In this document: one piece after another, positions 16,843-23,779 of the stretch
Numbering within the stretch: the stretch's first letter is position 1
How the letters are laid out: the number at the start of each line of letters is the position of its first letter
Assembly (NCBI RefSeq): GCF_000775995.1
Contig: NZ_CP009227.1
Span: forward strand, 2,524,296-2,588,295
Direction: 5' to 3'
DNA from: Treponema sp. OMZ 838
Lineage (GTDB): Bacteria; Spirochaetota; Spirochaetia; Treponematales; Treponemataceae
Length of the DNA: 64,000 nucleotides
Translations under genes and position numbers: made by a program
Notes under the pieces: model-generated
What the model was told of the DNA's origin: nothing
What the model saw: only the letters and a program-made list of their open reading frames with translations
Databases searched by the model: none

Positions 16843-17919
16843 TTAGAGCTGCTCATACGTGTCACTGCACCCGCGTATCTCCGCCCGAGGGATACGTCCG
16901 GTAATGGAAAAATACTTACCGAGCCGCCCGCAGGGACAGTCATCCTCTCCCAACAACACACCCGTATCCTCAGTCAACAGCGAATGTCCCGGGTATGAAC
17001 CGGGCAGCGGCGACAGTACTTGTACAATCCCCTGCTCCCCGATGCCGCACAGGCTGAAATCCTTTGCCCGCCTAAAAAGCACGTCAGACCAAATACTTGC
17101 GTGCAGATGCCCTTCAGGACATTCCATATAAATACAGCCCGTTTGTTCCGCCATACCGTAATAGTTGCTGATGCGCGCAATGCCGGTTGCAGCGGTTATC
17201 CGTGCTTTAAACTCTTCCGGAGAAACCGCTTCGTTAATGAGGTTCTTCCAGCCGCCGCCGTGTATCAGTATCCCATTCGGAATATCAAGGCATACCTTTT
17301 TTTCTTCAAGAACACGGATTACGTGTTTATAGATGATAAAGGTAAAACCGAAGGCGAGCACCGGCTCGTTTGCATGTTCGGCAAGAAAGTGTTGAACAGC
17401 CGGAATATCCAGCTCCATATTTTCGTCAAGTGCGTAACAGGTACGGGACGCCAACAAAGAGAAGCCCAAAATACCGGCTCCCCGTGCCGAAAACATCTTC
17501 CTGTCCCGCAGCGTTTTTTTCGTATCGAACACTAAATAGGGAATTCTGTTTCCACCGGCAAAATCGGCAATAATCCGGTACAGCACCTGCTGCTGATTCG
17601 CCGCCGTTTCCGCATCCAAATAAATCTGCGAAACACGCTGGCCGGTCGTTCCCGATGAGGTGAGCGTTTTAAACACCGCCTCTTCGGGAACACTCTTGAG
17701 CGGAAGCTCCTTAAAAACCGACACCGGCAGCATCGGCGCCGTCTCCGCCGAAAAAGCAGCATTCTCCGGAATCCCTAAGGCCTTTAACAGCCGTCCATAC
17801 GGCTCGCAATGGTTACGGTGAAAAGCCGTCCGTTCCGTCAGCAGCTCGGTGTATGCCGCCGCTTTTTCTTGATGCGTCAATGAATACGGTTTCAGCTGTA
17901 TGAATTCATCTATGGTCAT
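16843..17919 (-). CDS. LuxE/PaaK-family acyl-protein synthetase
   Basis: A 358-residue adenylate-forming enzyme of the LuxE family, which activates a fatty acid with ATP and transfers it to a protein thiol. It has the phosphate-binding loop T-S-S-G-T-T-G-Q (about residue 87), the Y-Y-G-M-A-E-Q-T block typical of the ANL superfamily, and a G-R-L-G-K-Y-F end. Length fits LuxE (350-380) rather than full acyl-CoA ligases. It overlaps the upstream hydrolase gene by 14 nt and sits two genes after an acyl carrier protein, so the likely acceptor is that ACP. No LuxC-type reductase is nearby, so this is not an aldehyde-forming lux set. Confidence 0.85.
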   Translation of the reverse strand: MTIDEFIQLKPYSLTHQEKAAAYTELLTERTAFHRNHCEPYGRLLKALGIPENAAFSAETAPMLPVSVFKELPLKSVPEEAVFKTLTSSGTTGQRVSQIYLDAETAANQQQVLYRIIADFAGGNRIPYLVFDTKKTLRDRKMFSARGAGILGFSLLASRTCYALDENMELDIPAVQHFLAEHANEPVLAFGFTFIIYKHVIRVLEEKKVCLDIPNGILIHGGGWKNLINEAVSPEEFKARITAATGIARISNYYGMAEQTGCIYMECPEGHLHASIWSDVLFRRAKDFSLCGIGEQGIVQVLSPLPGSYPGHSLLTEDTGVLLGEDDCPCGRLGKYFSITGRIPRAEIRGCSDTYEQL

Positions 17920-18574
17920 GATAATGATAATCCTTGCCGTGGCCGGGGTAAATATGAATACCGACCGGTAATGTTGCTAAGAAGGGTTCCGTGATTTCAC
18001 GATAGTCTTTTTCGCTGCCGCCGGGAAGCCGCAAAATCACTTCCCTGCCCGGCAACAAATAATCGCCCGAAAAAAAGATATCGTCATCAAGAAAAATACC
18101 GACGCTGCCTGCGGTATGCCCGGGCAACGGCACAAAGCGAAACGTATGCCCGCGCCAGTCCAGCGTACAGGCCTCGCTATATGTTTTATCCGCAGGACGG
18201 CACACAAACGGAGCATAGGACACGCCCGACTTGCCGAAAAAGGTGAGATACACCTCCATCATCCGCGACATATTGAGCCGCGCATTCTGCATCCCGACAT
18301 TACACTGCTCGCTCGCCATTACCTGCGCATCGGGAAAACGCGCCCTCATCGGCTCCAAACCGGCCGTATGGTCGCAGTGCTCATGCGTTAAAAGTATCCA
18401 TTCAGGCCGTAAGCCTTTTTGCTCCAGCACCGAAAGCGACCCCGCAGGGTCATTCGGATCAATCACCACGCAGGGAGCGACCTCGTTCCCGTGCCTTTCG
18501 TTATGTTCGTATATAATATAGCAGTTGCTTTCGGCTAAAGGTTCCATCCACACCGAAATCGCTACGGCAGACAC
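17906..18574 (-). CDS. Metallo-beta-lactamase-fold hydrolase
   Basis: A 222-residue hydrolase with the diagnostic T-H-E-H-C-D-H-T motif (about residue 63), later metal ligands in L-P-G-H-T-A-G and D-D-D-I-F-F-S-G-D, and a final P-G-H-G. This is the glyoxalase II-like branch of the fold, acting on thioesters or other small esters. It is translated from a GTG immediately after the ACP stop and overlaps the LuxE-like gene. Given its neighbours, it could hydrolyse an acyl thioester on the ACP or CoA; that is inference. Confidence 0.88.
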   Translation of the reverse strand: MSAVAISVWMEPLAESNCYIIYEHNERHGNEVAPCVVIDPNDPAGSLSVLEQKGLRPEWILLTHEHCDHTAGLEPMRARFPDAQVMASEQCNVGMQNARLNMSRMMEVYLTFFGKSGVSYAPFVCRPADKTYSEACTLDWRGHTFRFVPLPGHTAGSVGIFLDDDIFFSGDYLLPGREVILRLPGGSEKDYREITEPFLATLPVGIHIYPGHGKDYHYHDHR

Positions 18575-18811
18575 TTAAATCTCTACACCGTATTTCGCAA
18601 GGATCGTTTTGCCTTTCTCGTAAGTTGAAAATTCCAAAACATCCAGCGTACTTAAATTAATTCCGAACGTTTCTTCGATAAGGCCTACCAAATCCATGTG
18701 CCCAACCGAATCCCATTCTTTCAAACCGCGGTACTTTAATCCGGGTAAATCCTCTTGTTTCACCGGAAAATTTTGTAAAAAAATGCGGTCATATTGTTCA
18801 AGATTTGTCAT
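18575..18811 (-). CDS. Acyl carrier protein-like protein
   Basis: A 78-residue four-helix carrier protein. The phosphopantetheine serine is in W-D-S-V-G-H-M-D-L (serine at about residue 35), followed by the conserved I-E-E-T-F-G-I helix. Length is standard for ACP. A longer reading from 18865 is rejected because GGAG lies 6 nt before the ATG at 18811. It is not the fatty-acid synthase ACP by context: its operon partners are a metallo-hydrolase and a LuxE-like ligase. It needs a phosphopantetheinyl transferase encoded elsewhere. Confidence 0.85.
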   Translation of the reverse strand: MTNLEQYDRIFLQNFPVKQEDLPGLKYRGLKEWDSVGHMDLVGLIEETFGINLSTLDVLEFSTYEKGKTILAKYGVEI

Positions 18812-18871
18812 TTTCATCTCCGAATCTTCAATTTTTAATTGGGCGTTCCGGCTTGCACCGCTCAAATACTA

Positions 18872-18989
18872 GACCTATTCGATAACTGCGTTTTCGAATA
18901 GGTCGTCGAGTTCTAAATCGCACAAATAGCACGATTTAGAACATCGTATTTCAAGGTACCCTGTTCAGAAACGGAAGTTTCCGAACAGG
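18872..18989. repeat. Three consecutive perfect or near-perfect hairpins
   Basis: Hairpin 1: GACCTATTCGA (18872-18882) with TCGAATAGGTC (18894-18904). Hairpin 2: GTTCTAAATCG (18910-18920) with CGATTTAGAAC (18932-18942). Hairpin 3: CCTGTTC plus GAAAC with GTTTC plus GAACAGG (18960-18989). They fill the gap between the CoA-transferase stop and the ACP start. The stems are unrelated to each other, but shared surroundings (TCGTCG between the first two; CATCGTATTTCAAGG; AACAGG) match the array at 58.3-58.9 kb, so this is the same repeat family. They may separate the two halves of the operon. Confidence 0.75.
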
Positions 18990-19022
18990 TTTACTATACA
19001 GCACGGGGCAAGCCGTTGATAC

Positions 19023-20321
19023 TTAGTATTTGCAGTTAAAGCGCTTTTCGAATTCAGCTTTTAATTCTTCGCGGAAATCGGGATGCGCAATTGCAATCAG
19101 ATTATGCGCACGCTGCTTTAATGTCAAGCCTTTCAGCGCTGCGATGCCGTATTCGGTAACGACATAGTCCACATCGTTGCGGCTCGTGGTAACGGCAGCG
19201 CCTTCATCCAACAGCGGAACGATCTTTGAAATCTTTCCCTTTACCGTTGCCGGCATTGCCATAATCGAAACGCCACCCTTGCTTGCAGATGCACCGCGCA
19301 CAAAGTCAACCTGTCCGCCGACACCGGAGAACTGCTTGGGGCCGATGGTTTCGGAAGCAACCTGTCCCATCAAATCAACCTGCACGCAGGAGTTGATCGA
19401 AATCAAATGTTCGTTTTGAGCGATAACGTAGGGATTATTAACATAGTCAACCGGCCGCATATCGACATCGGGGTTATGGTTAACAAAATCATACAGTTTC
19501 TTTGTTCCCATCAAGAAGGTAACAACAAATTTTCCGGGATGCAGTGTCTTTTTCTTGTTGGTAATAACACCGGCATTGGCCAGTTCAAGTACACCGTCCG
19601 AGAACATTTCGGAGTGGATACCCAAATCCTTCTTACCCTTTAAGAATAACAAAACAGCGTCCGGAATTGCACCGATACCGAGCTGGAGTGTTGAACCGTC
19701 GGGAATCAAGGAAGCACAGTATTCACCGATTGCTCTTTCTATATCGCCGATCTTGGGCGGCTGCAGCTCGATGAGCGGCTCGTCATGTTCGACGATAAAA
19801 TCAAGATCCTGTACCGAAACAAGGCTGTTCGGGCCTGTCCACGGCATCTCTTTATTAACCTGAGCGATAACCACCTTCGCCTTTTTTACCGCTTCTTGTG
19901 TATAATCGACGGATACACCGAGTGAACACATACCGTTCTCATCGGGCTGACTCACGGTTACCATCGCAACATCGACCGGTAATGTGGTGCTGAACAGCCG
20001 GGGAATTTCAGAAAAGAAACAGGGCGTATAATCCGCACGTCCTGCAGCAACGGCCTCGCGTGTGCCGCCGCCGACAAACAGCGCGTTGTGCCGAAAGTTT
20101 TCGGCATATTCCGGCTGACAATACTTACTGCCGCCCATCGCAACCATGTGGACAATTTCGACATTTTTATATGCCGCAGCGTTATCCATCATCGCATTCA
20201 CCAAATGGGACGGTTCACCGCACGCATGAGCCAGCACAACGCGGTTACCCGACTTAATGTGCTTGACAGCCTCTGCAGCGGTTGTCAAATGCTCCTGATA
20301 ATACTTCTTCCAATCTGACAT
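19023..20321 (-). CDS. abfT: 4-hydroxybutyrate CoA-transferase (acetyl-CoA hydrolase/transferase family)
   Basis: A 432-residue class I CoA-transferase. It moves CoA from acetyl- or butyryl-CoA to 4-hydroxybutyrate. The catalytic glutamate is in H-S-E-M-F-S-D-G (about residue 240). The glycine-rich G-I-G-A-I-P-D-A and G-V-G-G-Q-V-D-F-V-R-G-A blocks and the C-terminal T-E-Y-G-I-A-A-L-K-G are family hallmarks. Length matches clostridial AbfT (about 430-440). AAAGGAG lies 8 nt before the ATG. It sits in the minus arm of the 4-hydroxybutyrate island, with the dehydratase in the opposite arm, which supports this substrate over plain acetyl-CoA hydrolysis. Confidence 0.92.
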   Translation of the reverse strand: MSDWKKYYQEHLTTAAEAVKHIKSGNRVVLAHACGEPSHLVNAMMDNAAAYKNVEIVHMVAMGGSKYCQPEYAENFRHNALFVGGGTREAVAAGRADYTPCFFSEIPRLFSTTLPVDVAMVTVSQPDENGMCSLGVSVDYTQEAVKKAKVVIAQVNKEMPWTGPNSLVSVQDLDFIVEHDEPLIELQPPKIGDIERAIGEYCASLIPDGSTLQLGIGAIPDAVLLFLKGKKDLGIHSEMFSDGVLELANAGVITNKKKTLHPGKFVVTFLMGTKKLYDFVNHNPDVDMRPVDYVNNPYVIAQNEHLISINSCVQVDLMGQVASETIGPKQFSGVGGQVDFVRGASASKGGVSIMAMPATVKGKISKIVPLLDEGAAVTTSRNDVDYVVTEYGIAALKGLTLKQRAHNLIAIAHPDFREELKAEFEKRFNCKY

Positions 20322-20351
20322 ACAATACTCCTTTCATTAAATTTTTATACC

Positions 20352-21086
20352 TCACCGCATGGCAAGGGTTATTTCGGCATCGGCAGCTAAATCGCCGCCT
20401 GAAAAAATTTGGCCGCGGCAGCTGACCCAACCTAATTCCGCCCGCTCTTCCAACAGCGTACTGTAGATTTCAAGCGTATCGCCTAAAAGAATTTTCTTGC
20501 GAAAGTTTGCTTTTTTAATTCCCATAAAGAGCGGTGTTTTTCCGGCATACCGATCGAGCGTCAACAACAAAATATCCGCAGCCTGAGCAATCGCTTCTAC
20601 GGCGCACACTCCCGGAAATATCGGATTATCGGGAAAGTGCCCTTTTAACAAACTCAACTCAGACGTAACATAAAAGGTTGCCTTAACTTCCTTACCGGGA
20701 ACAAGCGTAGATACCGTGTCGATAAACAGCATCGGCGGCCGCTGCGGCAGTATTTCCAACACCTGTTCATGGGTTAACGAACGTGCCTCTTGTTTTGCAC
20801 GCGCTTCTTCGCAGGCAGCTTTAATAAAGTCCCGCGCCGATAAAAGGTCTTCCCAGCCGCCGATTTTAAAAAGGCGGCCTGCCGGTACGGAAATATCATC
20901 GCGCTTCGCACAATCCGCCGGACAGCCTGCAACGATAAGCGCTGCAGGATATGAAGTTCCCGCCTGTGCCGTTACGAACTCAACATCCGGCACCAACGTT
21001 TCGAGGCGGCGGATAACGGCAACACGGTCATACCGGTTGTTACAGCCCCCGCAATAACGTACGCCTATCGGTATTTTATCCGCCAT
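20352..21086 (-). CDS. Fusion: C-G-G-C-N cysteine-motif domain plus FabZ-like hotdog dehydratase
   Basis: A 244-residue two-domain protein. Residues 1-105 begin I-G-V-R-Y-C-G-G-C-N-N-R-Y-D-R and later have G-C-P-A-D-C-A-K-R, four cysteines suited to a metal or Fe-S site. Residues 110-244 are a hotdog domain with the FabZ pattern G-H-F-P-D-N-P-I-F-P-G-V and the partner acidic residue in V-E-A-I-A-Q. FabZ enzymes dehydrate 3-hydroxyacyl-ACP. It overlaps the NifU-like gene by 11 nt and precedes the CoA-transferase gene by 30 nt, so it is part of the same transcript. The role in 4-hydroxybutyrate metabolism is unknown; it could act on hydroxyacyl-CoA or serve the ACP encoded downstream. Confidence 0.8.
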   Translation of the reverse strand: MADKIPIGVRYCGGCNNRYDRVAVIRRLETLVPDVEFVTAQAGTSYPAALIVAGCPADCAKRDDISVPAGRLFKIGGWEDLLSARDFIKAACEEARAKQEARSLTHEQVLEILPQRPPMLFIDTVSTLVPGKEVKATFYVTSELSLLKGHFPDNPIFPGVCAVEAIAQAADILLLTLDRYAGKTPLFMGIKKANFRKKILLGDTLEIYSTLLEERAELGWVSCRGQIFSGGDLAADAEITLAMR

Positions 21087-21360
21087 GGCGCTGTTTTAAA
21101 ATAGATCGAGCCTCATCCAATAAACTCTGACTCACTTCCTGTATTAAAACGGCTTGCTTTACTTCAGGCATGTGTTCCATCAGCTCAGATTGGATAAGAT
21201 TTTCCGTTGTGAAGTCGGCAGCGGGACAACCCGCACAATGCCCGTGTAATTTGAACTTAACTACACCGTCCGTAAAATCCACCACTTCCATATCACCGCC
21301 GTGAGTTCTCAGCAGCGGGCGTACATAGGTATCTAATGTCTTTTCCAGTTCTTCGTACAT
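21076..21360 (-). CDS. NifU C-terminal-domain Fe-S scaffold/carrier protein
   Basis: A 94-residue protein of the NifU/Nfu family. The central G-H-C-A-G-C-P-A-A-D holds the C-x-x-C cluster ligands, within the usual V-R-P-L-L-R-T-H-G-G-D-M and V-V-K-F-K-L-H-G context. Nfu proteins carry [4Fe-4S] clusters to target enzymes. The 4-hydroxybutyryl-CoA dehydratase of this island needs such a cluster, which suggests a dedicated carrier. AAAGGAG sits 9 nt before the ATG at 21360; a longer start at 21408 is rejected. The start of the fusion gene overlaps its end. Confidence 0.9.
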   Translation of the reverse strand: MYEELEKTLDTYVRPLLRTHGGDMEVVDFTDGVVKFKLHGHCAGCPAADFTTENLIQSELMEHMPEVKQAVLIQEVSQSLLDEARSILKQRHGG

Positions 21361-21373
21361 ACCGGCTTCTCCT

Positions 21374-21523
21374 TTACCACACCCATTTTGAAATACGGTA
21401 TAGGACATCTTTTAAAAGCTCAGGTAGATTTTTAAAAAATGCCTCATCAGCAAAGCTGACAACAGTATCTTTCGGGACAACCATTGTTACCTTAAAAACT
21501 GCCGGCTCCTTCCTCTCGATCAT
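21374..21523 (-). CDS. 49-residue small protein, unknown
   Basis: A short reading frame begins M-I-E-R-K-E-P-A-V-F-K-V-T-M and ends R-I-S-K-W-V-W. It has a natural amphipathic composition (V-S-F-A-D-E-A-F-F-K-N-L-P-E-L-L) and stops 13 nt before the NifU-like ATG; the Shine-Dalgarno sequence of that gene starts just after its stop. In-frame coding-like sequence continues upstream to a TAG, so the exact start is uncertain; the inner methionine preceded by AAGG is an alternative. It lies in the same transcript between the permease and nifU-like genes. No family recognised. Confidence 0.5.
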   Translation of the reverse strand: MIERKEPAVFKVTMVVPKDTVVSFADEAFFKNLPELLKDVLYRISKWVW

Positions 21524-21592
21524 CTCGAATGAAGAAGCAAACCGGCTGTACCTCTATCCCTAAAAACTCACGTCAGCTTTTAGAGATGATTT

Positions 21593-22984
21593 TTAATTCT
21601 CTGCCTTTTCAGCTTGCTTTGCAGTCTCTTTTTTATTTGATTCATAGAGCATTGCAAAAAGGATAAGTCCGACGACGAGCCCCCAAGCAGCACCGCGCAT
21701 TGCTAAGACGGCACCCATAACGCCGCAAATACCGCGTTCAATATTAGTTTTGCACATATTCATTGCAAGCTGCGTACAAATATATCCCTGAACGATAAGC
21801 GTTAACGAAAGCGCAACAGGGAGAACCGGCTGCAACAAAGACGAAATCGGCAACAGCGCAACGGCAACGAAAGTTGAAAGACGGAAAGTACCGAAACCGC
21901 TATAGATTGATTCCATAGACTTGGGGCTTTCCTTGTAACGCTGCGAAACCGCTGCAGTAACAGCTGCCCAAAGCGGACCGCACATCTGAGTATACGGACA
22001 AGTCATTGCCATTGCCACGTTACGGACGCCGCTAACGAGGTTTGAACGGTTCGCGTTAAAGTCAATTTTTTCATCCTGCCGGACTTCATCAGCTTCGTGA
22101 ATAAGCGCTTCCGACGTAACAAAGTCACCGAATGCAATAATATAGGTAACGATTGCTACAGGCACTGCTGCAGCCCAAATTTTCATGCTCGGCCATCCGA
22201 TGGCGAACGGAGAAAGTTGATTCCAAATATCCGCAAAATCGGGCACCTTGATAAGCGGCCACCACTGTACGTGCGGAATAGCAAACTCTCCGGCAATAGG
22301 ACCGACAATAACGCCGACTAAAATTGCAGGAAGCATACCGAATTTACCGATAGCATCGATGATCTTATTTTTCCTTCGCATATCCGCCCAGATCGGACTG
22401 AATAAGCAGAAATACGCAACGGCAATACCAATCGCAACGGAAATCGGATATTTATCGAAACGGCCGTTTGCTTTAAATTCACCGAGAACAGCAGCAATAC
22501 CGCCGCCCATCAGAACGCCGGCTTTAACGGAATTCGGTACGACTTTAACCATCTTACCGCCCAAACCGGTGATACCGAATACCAAAAAGATAAGACCGAG
22601 ACACATTTGAACGGCAACCAAGGCCTGCGTCCGCTCCGGTCCCATTACATAACCGTTTGTTAAGAAGGCCGTAATCAGCGGAATTGCCGGAGTAACCCAT
22701 CCCGGAACAACAGGGTCGCCGAGTAATACGTGGAGCGTGTAGAAGAAACCGTTGATGATAACCATCGACAACGCTACGTCGTAGCTGACGCCCAGCACTT
22801 CGGTCAATACCGGAATAGCCCCCAAACAGGTCGCGCACATAAAGAGCGCCTGGAACATCTCCGGAAAAGACCATGCATAGTGAATAAAAGGCAACCGAAT
22901 CTTAAACGGTCCCGCCGGCCAATACGCTTGCTCACCGCCGTACTCACGATAGCGGCTTTTGAATTGCATCTGCGCATCTGTCAT
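21593..22984 (-). CDS. UraA/SulP-fold permease, candidate carboxylate transporter (paralogue 1)
   Basis: A 463-residue inner-membrane transporter with about 12-14 hydrophobic helices. The blocks G-D-P-V-V-P-G-W-V-T-P-A-I-P-L, G-L-G-G-K-M-V-K-V-V-P-N-S-V-K-A-G and F-G-D-F-V-T-S-E resemble the 7+7 inverted-repeat fold of nucleobase and SulP transporters. The cytoplasmic N-terminus is about 45 residues. It is closely related to the protein at 25412-26887 and is transcribed from the divergent sigma-54 control region, with AAGGGGGG before the ATG. By context it may carry 4-hydroxybutyrate, crotonate or a related acid; the substrate is not known. Confidence 0.8.
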   Translation of the reverse strand: MTDAQMQFKSRYREYGGEQAYWPAGPFKIRLPFIHYAWSFPEMFQALFMCATCLGAIPVLTEVLGVSYDVALSMVIINGFFYTLHVLLGDPVVPGWVTPAIPLITAFLTNGYVMGPERTQALVAVQMCLGLIFLVFGITGLGGKMVKVVPNSVKAGVLMGGGIAAVLGEFKANGRFDKYPISVAIGIAVAYFCLFSPIWADMRRKNKIIDAIGKFGMLPAILVGVIVGPIAGEFAIPHVQWWPLIKVPDFADIWNQLSPFAIGWPSMKIWAAAVPVAIVTYIIAFGDFVTSEALIHEADEVRQDEKIDFNANRSNLVSGVRNVAMAMTCPYTQMCGPLWAAVTAAVSQRYKESPKSMESIYSGFGTFRLSTFVAVALLPISSLLQPVLPVALSLTLIVQGYICTQLAMNMCKTNIERGICGVMGAVLAMRGAAWGLVVGLILFAMLYESNKKETAKQAEKAEN

Positions 22985-23073
22985 AAAAAATTCCCCCCTT
23001 AAAGCCTTTTATTAAATCAAGACTTTATCATTTACCGCGAAGGTCATTTGACACTACGGGTTATTTATTTTAT

Positions 23074-23091
23074 AAGCAATTTTTATGCCAA
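23074..23091 (-). promoter_or_regulatory. Sigma-54 (-24/-12) promoter, leftward
   Basis: On the minus strand the sequence TTGGCATAAAAATTGCTT has GG and GC exactly 10 nt apart, the defining spacing for sigma-54. It also matches the TGGCA-N5-TTGC consensus. Transcription would start near 23064, about 80 nt before the permease ATG at 22984. The same 18 bp occur in the opposite direction at 23704-23721. Confidence 0.85.
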
Positions 23092-23105
23092 CCTCTAAAA
23101 TATCA

Positions 23106-23249
23106 GGGTAAGCATATCAGACTATTCTTTAAACAGCCCCCAGAATAAGTGGAGGTTGTTCAACCAGAATTGAACCTCTTCGCGGTTCAAATGGTCTCAC
23201 AACCTCCATTATTCTGCGCTTTTGTCTATTTTGCCTGATACGCTTACCC
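23106..23249. repeat. 144-bp nested palindrome in the sigma-54 control region
   Basis: Three nested stems. Outer: GGGTAAGCATATCAG (23106-23120) with CTGATACGCTTACCC (23235-23249), one mismatch. Middle: CAGAATA-GTGGAGGTTGT (23141-23159) with ACAACCTCCATTATTCTG (23199-23216), one bulge. Inner: TTGAACC (23170-23176) with GGTTCAA (23184-23190), flanked by ACCA/TGGT. It lies just upstream of the leftward sigma-54 promoter. It could be an insertion of a MITE-like element or the enhancer site of the activator. A 61-codon ORF across it is not credible. Confidence 0.7.
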
Positions 23250-23439
23250 TTCTTCCAAAACAAACCTTCACAACACTGTCCTTCAAAGACTTCGCCGTAA
23301 GGTAAGAAAAACAATACTGCATTTTGCTATATTTTATATCGATAAATTATGGTGTGTTTGAAAAAAAAGCGGCTTTTTAGCATTTCCATGAGTTCCATCA
23401 GCAGCAGTACAAACAGCCTAAATGTAAACTATATCTAAC

Positions 23440-23547
23440 TTTACAGATTACACTCCGCTCAATATTTTGGTTCATTTATAAACCATTCTCCTTGATTGAC
23501 TCATAAATGAACCAAGCATCATCCCCGATGCAGAGCGCAGATGTAAA
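23440..23547. promoter_or_regulatory. Dyad-symmetric region, candidate upstream activator sites
   Basis: TTGGTTCATTTAT (23467-23479) pairs perfectly with ATAAATGAACCAA (23503-23515). Outside it, TTTACA (23440-23445) pairs with TGTAAA (23542-23547), and CGCTC (23456-23460) with GAGCG (23533-23537). The motif GGTTCA recurs here and in the palindrome at 23.17 kb. The region is about 160-265 bp upstream of the rightward sigma-54 promoter, a normal distance for enhancer-binding proteins. The sequence between these features (23250-23439 and 23548-23702) shows no gene. Confidence 0.5.
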
Positions 23548-23703
23548 ACGTCAGGTAATAACCACTCCACACGAACGAAAAAAAATAAGATGACGGCAAA
23601 AACATTGATCATCCTTTCCTGAGAGAAATCTTGTCTAGTAGACCGGTAAATACATCAGGGAGAATAATTAAAAAAAGGTATAACACATTCGATATACATT
23701 ACG

Positions 23704-23721
23704 TTGGCATAAAAATTGCTT
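23704..23721 (+). promoter_or_regulatory. Sigma-54 (-24/-12) promoter, rightward
   Basis: TTGGCATAAAAATTGCTT with GG at 23706-23707 and GC at 23718-23719, 10 nt apart. Transcription should start near 23730, giving a 50-nt leader before the dehydratase ATG at 23780. It is identical over 18 bp to the leftward promoter, so one activator probably turns on both arms. Confidence 0.88.
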
Positions 23722-23779
23722 TATAAATTAATAAGACGTCTATCCTGATAGACAAATAAACAAAGTAAGGAGTATGCAC

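Noticed and set aside
23129-23314. 61-codon frame inside the sigma-54 control region
   Set aside because: It crosses the nested palindrome and has no homology or ribosome site; the palindrome explains its openness.
22985-23773. Insertion sequence remnant between abfD and the permease
   Set aside because: No transposase fragment is readable and no clear target duplication flanks the palindrome; the 18-bp inverted pair is explained by two sigma-54 promoters.
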